Positions 23,219-33,841 of a stretch of 64,000 nt of DNA are shown piece after piece. The stretch is from Henckelia pumila. Its lineage: Eukaryota > Streptophyta > Magnoliopsida > Lamiales > Gesneriaceae. Both the position numbers and the translations under genes were made by a program. Below the pieces are notes generated by a model. The model saw only the letters and a program-made list of their open reading frames with translations, had not been told where the DNA came from and ran no database searches. The stretch covers positions 67,913,442 through 67,977,441 of the forward strand of contig NC_133122.1 of assembly GCF_033568475.1 (NCBI RefSeq), in the 5' to 3' direction. How positions within the stretch are numbered: the first letter of the stretch is position 1; each line of letters opens with the position of its first letter.

Positions 23219-23585
23219 TTTTCCCAAAAAAAGGATTTACGAGTCAATTTACCTATATGTTCTTGTGTTTAAGTGCAAGTACACCATTAGATTTTTCGAA
23301 AACACTTACTCAAACCTAAATCCAATTCTCAATCCACTCCCCATTCCCGTCGACTCAAACCTAAATCCAATTCCCATCTAAATCTTCCATTCCCGTCGAC
23401 TTAAATCTACCGTTGACCCCCTTCTCTTCCCGGAGACCCTCCCTTACGGAACCCCTCACTTCTGGCGACCCTCCTTGTAATCTTCTCTCCATTCCCGGTG
23501 ATTCTCGACGCAAATCCTTGGATCGACCCAAATCGTCTCTCAAATCCCTTCCAATCGACGCAACCACTCAAACTCCATCGGACAA
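23219..23585 (+). promoter_or_regulatory. Upstream region of copy D
   Basis: This is the inverse of the region upstream of copy C. The two diverge from about 23218. It carries the same AGTCAATTTACCTATATG, GCAAGTACACCATTAGATTT and CGAAAACACTTACTCAAACC blocks as the other copies. Confidence 0.7.
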
Positions 23586-26500
23586 ATGGCTAACAATAAT
23601 CTGGTAATGTTTCTTTCGAATTTTTGTGTTAGGGTACGTATTAGGGAAGACGATGATCGACCTAGTGAGTTATGGGTCGAGAAGCATGGTCGACCAGTCG
23701 ACATTTATGGTCGACGCGTCGACAACTTGGGTCGATCCAAGCCTGGGTCGACCCAATGCTTGTGGACCCAACATTGGGTCGACCCAATGTTAAGTAAGAC
23801 TGGTTGCCTATGTGATTTTTCTAACGCATTTATTTATATTTTTAACAGGTCTATTTGCTAAGAAAACTAGGCAGGGATGCAATTTTCTGCTGCAAATTGA
23901 CACTTGAGTCGAGATATAAAGAGACTGCAGAGAAGATTCATTACTACCTGAACAACGCGGAGAGAGAAATGATTTTTGAGCAGTCTCCTTTTGGTAATCT
24001 CGTTAGGTATCACCGAGATTTTAATGTTTATAGTCAAATTATCTGGTATTTAATGAGTAGTCAGATAGTTGATAACAATAGTGATGAGTTGTGGATGGTC
24101 GTGCGCAAGAGGCCGGTTAGATTTTTTATGTTATAGTATTGCTTAATAACCGGTCTCAACTGCGCTATAGAGCCGACAGATCTACTAGAAGGAGGTGTCT
24201 TTGTCTCCAGACACTTTGTTGGTAAGTCTCAGATTTTTCTAAGTGATTTGGAGGCAAAGATAGTAGTCCAAGACATAATGAGACTGAGAGGGATAAATGT
24301 GGAGTAGTTGAAGATGACTAGTCTTTACTTGTGCTGTTTTCGGTGAGGGGACTAGGAAAAAGATCGACCCTAGATGTCTAAAGCTTGTAGATGATTTGGA
24401 TAGGTTTAACCGTTATCCCTGGGGTAGAATAGTCTATCGTGATGCAGTCAGAGCTTTGAAGAATGACGTTTTAGGGAGATATACTTATGTCACCAAATCA
24501 CAGGTTTTAAAGAAGTTGATGGCATCTTCGTTCCCAGTGGTTTTGTGTTGCCTCTGCAGGTATATTATTTTTTGATAGTTAAAGTGAATTTGTTATATTT
24601 ATTTCTAATAATAACATTGTTTGAAATTTATGTTACAGATCCTCGCTTATGAATATTATCCGAGTGTGACACAAAATTTTGCAATGACAAGGGATGTGGT
24701 GGACAGTTTGATGTTGCCCAGGGGCCAGGATGTTTCAGTGGGTGACTAACACGTGGCCCACAAACCATGTCTCGTCTGTTGTTGATGTTAGTGCAACCTT
24801 TGGTGCCTGTGCTACAATGGTATAATAACTGTGGACATAAATTTTTAATTTATCTGATACAATATTTAAATAAATATAGGATTCTGTTGGATGTTTGTTT
24901 CCTACTCCTGAGGAGCTCGTTTCACCGTATTATACGATCGGTGTTTTTGTTGATTCTGCACCCGATGCATTCATCACTTGGGTACTCGAGCCGTGGAGTC
25001 AGGGTCAAACTGTTATATGTAGCCAGCACCCTCTGGAGTCCCCCCCAGTCCAGCATCCTGTGGAGTCTTTCCCAGTCCAACGTCCTGTGGAGTCTCCCCT
25101 AGTCCAGCACACACCTTCATCTTCGAATGGTTCCAGCACCTCTTCTGCTGATGCTACTAGATCCAGCTCCAGCACCTATTCTCCCATTGGTACGGGTCCT
25201 CAAGTCCACTTTGGACTCAATCATTCCCGCCGCCCATCACCCCTGGATCATCGTTTTGGGCGGATACTGTTAAATCATTGCGTCTTGAGATGAGAGCACA
25301 ATTTATTGCGACCAGAGCATGTATTAGGGATATGAAATTGGGTTTTGATGAGTTGAGATCGAGTTTGGATGAACAGATTAGAGCAGGTTTGGCTGAGATC
25401 AGGTCTCAGACAGTATCAGAGAGATTATAGCATTGTCTATAACAGAGGGAGGAAGAGGAAAGCATCCGTACTTGAGGCAGACGTTGGTGAGTTATTTTTA
25501 TTTATGTTTACGTAAGAAAATGATGTATTAGAATTGTCATTCTCATTTTAATTTGTTTGATGTATGCTGTTAGGTGTGGATGATAATATGGTCAGAGAAT
25601 TATTTCCCAGTAATAACCAAGTTGAGGAGTCAGCACCATCTATCTCAGTACCTGATTCAATACCTGAACTAGTTCCAGAACCGATATTTGAGCCTAGCTT
25701 GCCAACTATACCAAAGGAATCCTCCGAAGGTGAACTAATGCATTTTTTGGCTTATATATTTAAGTATAATATAATATAATAAATGATAAACTTTATGTTT
25801 TCAGATATTCAGGTAACTCCTGATGCGGTTATGTCAGGTGCCGAGGCGACCACGTCGAGAGGTTAGTACACCGTATCTTATCTATTCCTGTTTGTATTAA
25901 TCTTTTTATAATCTATCATATTAATCAGGGAACCGTCAGTTTGGGGCAATTATAGATGACAGTGTGAGGCCATTTGCGGAAAGCGCGACTTTCAAGGTCA
26001 ACAACTCGCTGGCTCAAGTTGGGGCATCGATGCTCGTCTGTACGCCGAGCAAGATAAAAGGGTTTTATGATGATTATGACAAGTCGTTCTGCGGGCCCAT
26101 GGCGATCGCGAAGTCGCCTGTCATGATCTGTGTAAGCATTTACAATTCATGTATATTAGTAGAGAACCTATTTTTAAACTTTGAAAACTTATTCTTCTCG
26201 CGAATTCAGCACATTGGTGCAGCTCTTCGGGGATTGCTTGAGATGCAGCTGTGACATTTTGAAGTGATGTCAACAGTCATGTCGCTGATGGATAGACAAT
26301 TCTATCGCTCGATTTCAGTAGTGGCTGAAGATGAAAACCGAGTTCTCAACACCAATCTGGTGGGGGTGGTTGAAGGGATTGATCCAGAATGGCCTTGCGT
26401 CTCCTGAGGAAAGACAAAGAATTCTCATCCCTGTCCACTCAGATGGGGCGCTGGTTTTTGCTAAAACTCGTGGCAGGAGTCAATAAGTGCACTATATTTG

Positions 26501-26874
26501 ACTTGCAGCGAAGACACGACCCTAACTACAAAGCTCTGAATGAGGACATAGAGCCTATACTTATCAACGCTGCTCGTCTTCTATCCTATGTTGGGAACAA
26601 CCCACACCCTGAGAAGCCATGGTTTATAATGATGTATGATGACTTCAGAGCCCAGATTAAACAGTATGTTCTCGTATCTCTAATGTGTAATAATTTCATT
26701 ATTCTTTTTACTTGTACATTGAGGATGCAGGAGCATTTGTCTTAGCTGCTACTGGATATGTCTTATCTAGGGACAGTGATCACCTAGTATTAAATTTGGA
26801 TGATAGACTTGTAACTGAGTTTAGATATTTTTTAGCCTGTAATACGTTTGATAATCAATGGACATTGTATTGAT
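23586..26874 (+). pseudogene. DUF1985-type MULE gene, copy D (longest copy)
   Basis: It starts with ATG at 23586 (MANNNL) and donor at CTG|GTAATG. The acceptor is TTTTTAACAG at 23848. The core exon reads FGNLVRYHRDFNVYSQIIWY and ELWMVVRKRPVRFFML, then TAG at 24134-24136 where copies A and B have Glu. Later exons give ILAYEYYPSVTQNFAMTRD, PTPEELVSPYYTIGVFVDSA, a VES-rich linker (PVQHPVESFPVQRPVES), SLRLEMRAQF and DMKLGFDELRSSLDEQIRAG, VDDNMVRELFPSN, and TPDAVMSGAEATTSRG. Then come SVRPFAESATFKVNNSLAQV, EDIEPILINAARLLSYVGNN, and a final FVLAATGYVLSRDSDHL to a TGA at 26872. The last piece has the shape of a Ulp1 C-terminus but reads DAGAF rather than DCGVF. Confidence 0.78.
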
Positions 26875-27520
26875 CTTTAAATTTTTTTCGAAGTGATGAA
26901 TTTAAGGTTTTATGGTCGAATGTTTGATGTTGGTCAGTTTTTGGGTCGACCCTGTTGATTTTGGGTCGACGTTGATTTTGGGTCTACCTTGGTGAAGTTT
27001 GGGTTGACCCTGTTGCTTTTGGGTCGACCATTTTGCTATTTGGTTGACCCCTGTTGTTTTGGGTCGACTTTGTTCAATCGTACATATTTTAACATATGAA
27101 TCCGCTAATTTCACAAGTATGTTCTATAATGATATATGTTTTAACATATGAATCCGCTAATTTCACAAGTATGTTCTATAATCGTACATGTTTTAACAAA
27201 TGAATTCGCTAATTTCACAAGTTTGTTTCGTACATGTTTTAACATATGAATCCGCTAATTTCACAAGTATGTTCTATAATCGTACATGTTTTAACATATG
27301 AATCAACTAATTTTCCTTGTTGTTCCGGTCGACCCAAAGCCTGGAACTTTGGGTCCACCCTTGTTGCTCCAGATCGACCCAAATGCTGAATCTGCTTCAA
27401 CCTTTTGCTGAATTCAACAATTGAAGGAATTCTCTTCTGTTTTCTTTTTTAAACAAGAGGACCATTGGAAAATTAATATTACGTGGCCATTCACTTTCTT
27501 CGGGAACGGGATACACAGCC
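26875..27520. repeat. Spacer between copy D and right MURA; two kinds of short repeat
   Basis: 26925-27070 is packed with TTGGGTCGAC(C/G) units. 27090-27310 holds four copies of a unit of about 55-60 bp: CATGTTTTAACATATGAATC then CGCTAATTTCACAAGTATG. Another GGTCGACCC cluster lies at 27325-27385. No gene seen. Confidence 0.8.
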
Positions 27521-27521
27521 T

Positions 27522-29649
27522 ATGAGTAAGCCATGCACCATGTCATCGTAGAATAGTACTCTGAACATAATTCATATAAATCAATCTTGGCTAACCAACT
27601 GGCTGCAATGACATGAGCACATGAGATTCTATCAATATCAAAAACTCGTCATGTGCATCTTTTTTATTCCAGATCCATTATGGCAGAATGTTGACCGCTC
27701 TTAACATCAAACTCAAGACAGCAAAATTCAAAAACTTGCATTCCCTGGGCATCAGTGAACCTGCTACGAAGAATCCCCTCGATGGTAAGGGTCAGATTAG
27801 TGTTAGGTGCAATTGATGCGTGGCGATATCGGGCAAACCAAGATAAAGCCAGTCTCTGCAAAAAATCTAAAAGTGCAATGATTGGAAGCTCCCTCTCTTT
27901 ACATAATCTAACATTGATCGATTCAACCCCGTTTGTCGTCATAATATTGTAACGGGTCTTTGGACAATATGCCCGAGTCCATCGATCAAGTGAATCTCTC
28001 TCGTCCAAAAATTGTGCGGCCTCGGGATATCTCTTCCTGAAATCATTGTATGCAATATCAAACTCGATATGCTTATAAATTTTTGAAATGTGCAGAAACA
28101 TTTCGGTTACACTCTTCTTTTTGCACCTAGTTTCCATGTTTTGGGATAAATGTCACGTACAATGACCATGATGCGCATTTCAATAGACATTAGAAATCGC
28201 ATGAATGATTCCTTGATGTTTGTTTGAAATTATCACCAGTTTATCCTCGTCTGATACTACTTCTAACAACTTCATCAAAAACCAACTCTACGAAGAAGTA
28301 GACTCGACATCGACGATTCCCCACGCCAAAAGATATTGTTGACCGATGCCACGAGTAAAACACCATTATACTTTCCCTTCAACCACGTACCATCAATTGA
28401 TACAACTTTTCGCATACTTCGATAATCCCTGACGCATGCACCAAAGGCAAGAAACATATACTTGAATCGATTTTCCTCGTCAACACATATGTCTGTTATG
28501 TTTCCTAGATTCATCTTCTCAACCATGTGGAAATAACAAGGCAATAGAGTAAAACTCTTCGTGGGATCACCTTTCAAAATATTGTCTGCTAGTTCTTTCC
28601 CTCTCCAAGCCTTGTAATATGATATATCAGCATTCATAGTATTGCGCATCATCGCCATGACCGTTTTCGGTACAATTGGCACTGGATGACTTTGGAAATT
28701 ATCCACCAACATATCACGAACAACAGACGAACTGGTTCCGCGGATTCTCTTACATCTTCCTGTCAAACCACAAGTGTGTGTATTGCAATATGTCCGAATG
28801 GAGAATGCATGTAAATCATCCTTAATTTTTGAAGTCCAGATTCTCCACTTAAAATCAGACACTATATATTTTATAGCGTACACTTTTTGGCTACTTTTTA
28901 TCGTCTCAAATTCAAAACAAGCTTCCAAACCGATTCTTCTTAACTCTTTTTTCACCGCATCTCTGTTTGGAAATTCTTGACCAACAAACAAGTTTGAACC
29001 ATCTGTGAATGAAGATGTGTCATTATCAATATCCACATATGCAACCACATTTGTCTCATTACTTGCAACCACATTTGCTTCAACCTCAACGTCTCGGATG
29101 ACATTCACATCACGTGCTTCATCATATAACTCAGCCGTGTTACTACGATCCACATGGATGGCATCCACATTATGTGCTTTGTCAAAAAAACTCAAGGGTA
29201 TTATTACGATCCAAAGAAACAATATTCAAATCAAAATAATCATCATAAGATCTCTATTCGTTATAATTATTATTGTACTCATCAATAGCAACTCCGTGTA
29301 CATTATCAGGAACATCCAAAGAAGCATCAACATGTTCAATTTCAACTTGAAGCACTGACATATTTTTGGGACAACCAAAATAAAAATATGCTTTCAAATC
29401 ATGGTCATTCTCTATATAAATAGGTTGAATGTTGCATGAAAACTCTAAAAGGTAACTCAACCTCAGGTTGGCAGTCTCGTCTACTTTCCCAGCTCTATAT
29501 AGTTCACTTTTTAAATTTTCGAGAAGGCAAATATCATCATCTATTGGAATAGCAACAAACTTTGAATTGGACCCTGGATTCCATTTATATACGTTAGCTT
29601 CACTCACTTCCCATCTACCATCGAAATGAACAACGATAACTGTAGGCAT
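27522..29649 (-). pseudogene. MuDR-type MULE transposase (MURA), right copy, nearly full length but broken
   Basis: Read on the minus strand from ATG at 29649. The N-terminal 131 residues (MPTVIVVHFDGRWEV) end in a stop, and the frame resumes with FVGQEFPNRDAVKKELRRIG and the CNTHTCGLTGRCKRIRGTS zinc-binding region. MNADISYYKAWRGKELADN and VVSIDGTWLKGKYNGVLLVA (first catalytic Asp) follow. A frame break lies near 28275. Then come VSDEDKLVIISNKHQGIIHA (second Asp region), TRCKKKSVTEMFLHISKIYK, WTRAYCPKTRYNIMTTNGVE (Glu region) and the SWIM finger, in which the second Cys is a TGA. The gene is convergent with copy D, as mudrA and mudrB are in MuDR. Confidence 0.9.
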
Positions 29650-29925
29650 AACCTACAAAATTCACCAAAAAATAAGAGAATATGATAATTAGAATCAGCA
29701 AAAATTAACAAAAAAATCATAAATAAGCATCGCCACACTTGGTCGACCAAAATTTTGGGTCGGCCAAGAAGAATTTTCTGGGTCGACACACTTGGTCGAC
29801 GGTTGCTTTTTCTCCATCGACCAAGAGTCAGAGTCCTTGTTCTTTAAATACTTTCTCTCGCACTCCTATTTTTTTAATTAACCTTTTTTTTAAACAACTT
29901 ACAATCCACTCCCTTTTCTCTAACA
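29650..29925 (-). promoter_or_regulatory. MURA upstream region and probable MULE terminus
   Basis: It contains GGTCGACC-type repeats (29736-29822) and ends in ACTTACAATCCACTCCCTTTT at about 29895-29915, the same terminal sequence as the right end of the B-C foldback unit. I read it as the outer end of the gene-carrying MULE. Confidence 0.5.
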
Positions 29926-30170
29926 GTATGTTTGGATGACCAAAAAATGGAATTTGGAATTGGATTTGGATTTGGATTTTAAATTCATTGAATTCAAATT
30001 TCATTTTGGTGTTTGGAAAAAAGTTAAAATACATATTGGAATTTACTAGCATAAATTTTAGGAAAGTGATATTTTGTAAAAAAAATGTTAGGAAAACTTA
30101 AATTTATAATTAAAGTTTATAAATTTGTTATTAGAAATAATTTTATTGTTTTTATAAACCAAAATCCCAT
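29926..30170. other. AT-rich, MITE-like fragment
   Basis: It begins GTATGTTTGGATGACC, with repeated GGAATTTGG/TTGGATTTGGA motifs, a style common in Tourist-like MITE ends. No partner end identified. Confidence 0.3.
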
Positions 30171-31275
30171 GAAATCCGATCGAGCGGACACAAGGAGAAA
30201 AGAAGAGTAGCGGACCAGAGGACGTCTCGCTCGATCTGCTACTTTCCACGATCGAGCGAGAAGGGAAATTCGGGAAATTTTTATCTGATAAGGAAACTTT
30301 CTTGGGAAGGACTCTAGCCTTAATTATAATACATTATCTCGATTTTTAGATCTTAGTAATCAGTTTTGGACGGGAGAAGAGAGGAGAACTCTTTGGCGGC
30401 TAGGTTTATCTTCCTTGTTCTTAGATTTAATCTCTTTATTAAATTTTTCTAAGTTTTAATTCTTGGTAGAGAGAGACAAACCCTTTGAAGTTTATTTATA
30501 TTGTGAGATTCAGATTTTCATTGTTTGATTTTTGTTTGAGTATCAAGATTTGTTTGGAATTGATTGTCATGCTTGTGTGTTTGATTATTGGATTGATTAC
30601 CTGATGATTTTTCATACAATCTAAAGCTAAATTAGATATCAAATCCGTAATTGTTTGATCCTTCTAATTTGCGAAGCAACTGCGATTAATAATTTCCGCT
30701 CGTAAATTTGTTAATTCGTAGGAACATCTCTTGACTAGATTAAATACAAACGTTTGTGTTTGTGTTGTTTAGTTTCATCAATTTCACTAGTTTGAATGCT
30801 ACATTGAATTTAAATCTCAATCGCTTGTATTTTGGTTAATTCATTGAATTTAAATCTCAATCGCTTGAGATAGAAATTAAATTTTTAATAATGAATATTC
30901 AATGAGAGTTAATTATTTTTAGGGAATCGATGATAGAGTGAATAACTTCAAGGATGTAGTCGACCGATACCAAGACTTGTTTTAATTAATTGTTTCGTTA
31001 TTATTTTAATATTGCATGCTAGTGATAAAATTTATTTTATTTTCTTTTAATTTTAGTTAGTTAATTCCAAAATCCAAAAATCCCTTTTATTTTCAGTACT
31101 TTTTAAGAACACAAATAAATTTCACTTTTCTCGTGAGAACTATCCCTACTCTCGCTACTACATGTTTATTTAGTTAATCTGAGTTGGTTAATTTGGACGC
31201 GATACGACTAAGCGCTACCACGGGACGTCCTTTGATCACGTTGTTCTTGCCAGTAACATTTTCCGGCTTTTAGAG
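30170..31275 (+). repeat. Probable Ty3-gypsy LTR fragment
   Basis: This is non-coding. It has the hallmark layout of long plant gypsy LTRs and leaders: a run resembling GCGAAGCAACTGCGATTAAT, AATCTCAATCGCTTG twice (about 30812 and 30855), then CTCGTGAGAACTATCCCTAC, CGCTACTACATG and TTGGACGCGATACGAC (31130-31210). I cannot define TG/CA ends or a target duplication. Confidence 0.45.
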
Positions 31276-31490
31276 TTCATTTTTGGCCTTTGATCTTCGG
31301 CCTTTGATCTTCTGCTTGAATCTCCTTGGCCAAACGATCTCCTCCATCGGGGCATTCATTTTATTTCTGGTACAGTTGAGATTGAATTTTTACCGTCGAT
31401 TTGTGTTGAGTTTTAGTACTGAATTGATATTAATTTTTTTATCTAAAAATTATAAAAGATTATAGAATAATTTTGAATGCTAGGATGTAG

Positions 31491-31655
31491 ATGAGTGCTC
31501 TGGCCGGCTTTATATTTCTAGTTTCTAGGTTAGCAGCTACACCACCTCGTGAAGTGGATGGATCCTCTAATTATACATTTGCAGAAGCTTGCGCAAATGA
31601 ATCTAATACGATTGAACTAACTAGGAAACTCTATGGAATTTTAGGCATTGTTTGA
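31491..31655 (+). CDS. 54-residue open frame of unknown origin
   Basis: ATG to TGA reads a hydrophobic start (MSALAGFIFLVSRLAATPP) followed by polar, codon-like sequence (YTFAEACANESNTIELTRKL). It might be a gene fragment captured by the surrounding MULE, but I recognise no family. Confidence 0.2.
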   Translation: MSALAGFIFLVSRLAATPPREVDGSSNYTFAEACANESNTIELTRKLYGILGIV

Positions 31656-32214
31656 TCTCGATCATCTCCTGCAAATTTAAACCTCTCTTGTAATGGAAAC
31701 TGCATGTGAAAAGCAACTTATAATTTTATGCAGCGGTAATTATGTTGATTTCCCAAGCTTTAGGGGTGCTGTGGATATGTTACTTGAATTCAATTCCCAA
31801 CTCTTATGAATCCGAACGTGTCCCAGATCGACTATGTTGGGGGCTTAAATTTATTGAATAAATGCAGTCGAGTTCGAATGGGAAAAAAATATCTCTTTGT
31901 GTTGTCTTTTCTAGATTTGCTAGCTATTAAATGTGAATAATCGATCAACATGAAATTTTTTAAGTTATGCTATGAATCAATGTTGTAGATACAATAATTA
32001 GTGGAATATGTGTATACTGACAGGTCCATTTCCATCTCTACAAGTTGTATACAAACAAGGGATGAGGAGATTTTATTTTGTTGCATGTGATTATGCACGG
32101 TTCACCTAAAACACACACTATATAACATGTGTTGAGATTTGATTGAGTGTTTGATATAATATTTTGGGGATGTTCTTTTTTCTATTAGGTTTGCCATTTT
32201 TATTTTATCTACGA

Positions 32215-32560
32215 AAAATGTAATTTTAGCTTATAATTAATTTATAGAGATGTATTTTATTGTATTTACGCTTAAAGAGCCAAAATACGAGCTAATGAGC
32301 TCGTTTAACGAGCCTACTAACGAGCTCTCTAACGAGCCTGAAAACGAGCTTGCTAAACGATTAACTCGATCCAGGCCGTTTAATACGATATATATAATTT
32401 TAGCTTATAATTAATTTATAGACATGTATTTTATTGTATTTACGCTTAACGAGCCAAAATACGAGCTAAGGAGCTCGCTTAACGAGCCTGCTAACGAGCC
32501 TAAAAACGAGCTTGTTAAACGATTAACTCAAGTCAGGCTCGTTTATACGGTAAACGAGAC
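32215..32560. repeat. Tandem duplication of about 177 bp near the right MULE end
   Basis: TTTAGCTTATAATTAATTTA, then TATTTTATTGTATTTACGCT and GAGCCAAAATACGAGCTAA, occurs at 32225-32385 and again at 32398-32560. Each unit carries several AACGAGC(C/T) motifs. Confidence 0.85.
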
Positions 32561-32641
32561 GAGCCAGAGCCCTTATATATCTCAAACGAGCCGAGCCCGA
32601 GCCTGATACTGTTCGGCTCGGCTCGTCTCATTTACATCCCT

Positions 32642-32651
32642 ACCTACCAGT
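32642..32651. repeat. Right target-site duplication of the 18.5-kb insertion
   Basis: ACCTACCAGT pairs with 14179-14188. Removing the insertion and one copy restores a continuous copia frame. Confidence 0.8.
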
Positions 32652-32750
32652 GGACAATTGGCTGATGTACTCACAAAGGGTCTCAACCATGCAGCTTTTC
32701 AAGACATTATTTCCAAGCTGGGAATGGAAGATCCATATTTATCAGCTTGA
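32645..32750 (+). pseudogene. Copia pol: C-terminal end of RNase H
   Basis: It continues the frame broken at 14178: SGQLADVLTKGLNHAAFQDI, then SKLGMEDPYLSA and a TGA at 32748-32750. ADVLTKGL is the standard end motif of copia RNase H. Confidence 0.9.
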
Positions 32751-32757
32751 GGGGGAG
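32747..32757 (+). other. Polypurine tract
   Basis: GAGGGGGAGAG lies directly between the pol stop and the LTR start, as required for plus-strand priming. Confidence 0.8.
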
Positions 32758-32943
32758 AGTTGGAGATTGAGATAATTAGATTGATTTTCTAAATATTTAG
32801 ATTGATAACATGCATATTTGATTAGCATAGATTAGTGGATTAGATTATAGTGATAGTATTTCCTAAAATTCTCCCTTGTAAAGTATATATATAGCTGTGT
32901 AAACTGTTGAGAAATAAGATCAGAATTTTACCATTTCTTCTCA

Positions 32944-32945
<2 letters not shown>
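32758..32945 (+). repeat. Copia 3' LTR
   Basis: About 188 bp, from TTGGAGATTGAG to TTTCTTCTCACA, matching the 5' LTR at 12070-12224. An AT microsatellite follows immediately, so no target duplication can be read. Confidence 0.85.
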
Positions 32946-32975
<30 letters not shown>

Positions 32976-32976
32976 T
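32946..32976. repeat. (TA)n microsatellite
   Basis: An uninterrupted TA run of about 25-30 bp directly after the 3' LTR. Confidence 0.9.
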
Positions 32977-33065
32977 GAAAATATTGAAATCATACTTTTT
33001 GGAGAACATTTGGCATGCATTCTTTTACCTCAATTATAAATAATACCTAGTTTGAGATTTCTCAT

Positions 33066-33660
33066 TTTCGGTTTATTCCTCGATTTTCTTTACCGTTATT
33101 TATAGAATCTTGCTTTGCTTCGAGTCTTGGATATTACGAGCTTGATCCCTGCCTTTGTGAGCTGTAGTGTGGCTGCCATCACTGTTCTCTTTCATGTGTG
33201 ATGGAGCTTTTCGATTGGAGCTTGTAATGTAGTTCGCATTTTCCGGATTTTTTTGGTTTATGGTGCCCTAGCTTGCAATTTCTTGTTTTCGGTTTATTCC
33301 TGAATTTTCTGTACGATTCTTGCTAGAATATTGCTTTGCTGAAATTTTGCTTCAAGTTTTGGATATTACGAGCTTGATCCCGCCTTCGGCCTTCATGAGC
33401 CGCATTGTAGGCTGCAATCACTGTTCTCTTATATGTGTGATGGAGGTGTGGATTGGATCTTGTAATGTAGTTAGCATTTTCTGGATTTTTCGTTTATGGT
33501 AGCCTTACGGTTTATTCCTCCATTTTCTGTACGATTCTTGCTAGAATATTGCTTTGCTGAAATTTGCTTCGAGTCTTGGATATTACGAGCTTGATCCCAG
33601 CCTTAATGAGCCGCAGTGTAGTGTGTGATGGAGGTTTTGGATTTCAGCTTGTAATGTAGT
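33066..33660. repeat. Three tandem copies of a repeat of about 220 bp
   Basis: GGTTTATTCC begins at 33070, 33291 and 33509. Each copy continues with TTGGATATTACGAGCTTGAT, CACTGTTCTCTT, TGTGATGGAG and CTTGTAATGTAGTT. The third copy lacks the CACTGTTCTC part. A partial relative, CATGAGCCACATTGTAGGCT, appears at about 35120. No coding function seen. Confidence 0.85.
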
Positions 33661-33841
33661 TAACATTAAATGAAGCTCAACATAGCAAATATTTATCTGC
33701 TGTTGGAGATGTCATTTTTGCTTTGGCACAAAAGAATGCTCATGTCCCCTACTATAACACCAGGATCAATCAAGTGCTTCAGAGGTCATTAAGTACTGAT
33801 AAGCTGTTTTATATAACTTAAACTTCCGAGAGTGCTGCTGT
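33660..33841 (+). pseudogene. Kinesin-14 motor domain fragment
   Basis: The frame reads LTLNEAQHSKYLSAVGDVIF followed by ALAQKNAHVPYYNTRINQVL. This is the late motor-domain region of plant kinesin-14 proteins, whose usual form is LNEAQHINKSLSALGDVI...HVPYRNSKLTQLLQ. Compared with that pattern it has lost a few residues after EAQH, has Tyr for the highly conserved Arg after VPY, and ends in a stop at 33839. No other kinesin exons are visible nearby, so it is a displaced gene fragment. Confidence 0.7.

Larger units (their letters stand above)
14189..32641. mobile_element. 18,453-bp MULE-type element inserted in copia RNase H
   Basis: It starts AGGGATGTAAACGAACCGAA and ends with the inverse, ...GTCTCATTTACATCCCT. 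It is flanked by a 10-bp target duplication; 9-11 bp is characteristic of Mutator-like elements. Both ends are built of GAGCTCG/GGCTCG blocks (14215-14620 and 32275-32640). The interior contains two MuDR-type transposase copies, four copies of a second MULE gene in a palindromic layout, and a gypsy-like LTR. I cannot tell whether the AGGGATGTAAA ends and the internal MURA genes belong to the same original element. The left MURA starts abruptly at about 15658, which favours nesting. Confidence 0.75.
12070..32945 (+). mobile_element. Ty1-copia retrotransposon with short LTRs, internally deleted and split by an 18.5-kb insertion
   Basis: The parts occur in order: 5' LTR (about 12070-12224), PBS (12225), leader, a 3' portion of pol from about 12484 to 14178, an inserted MULE-type element, the last codons of RNase H and the polypurine tract (32651-32757), then the 3' LTR (about 32758-32945). 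Gag, protease and integrase are missing between the leader and VYSRRKKPE at 12484. The two LTRs share TAGATTGATTTTCT, TTTAGATTGATAACATG and GTGATAGTATTTCCTAAAAT. The 5' LTR lacks about 20 bp around the TATATATAGC of the 3' LTR. Remaining coding sequence is full of stops, so the copy is dead. Confidence 0.88.

Noticed and set aside
26700-26874. Ulp1 catalytic Cys region at the end of copy D
   Set aside because: The frame resembles a Ulp1 C-terminus but reads DAG. An alternative intron ending at GATGCAG would destroy the match, so I did not call a protease domain.
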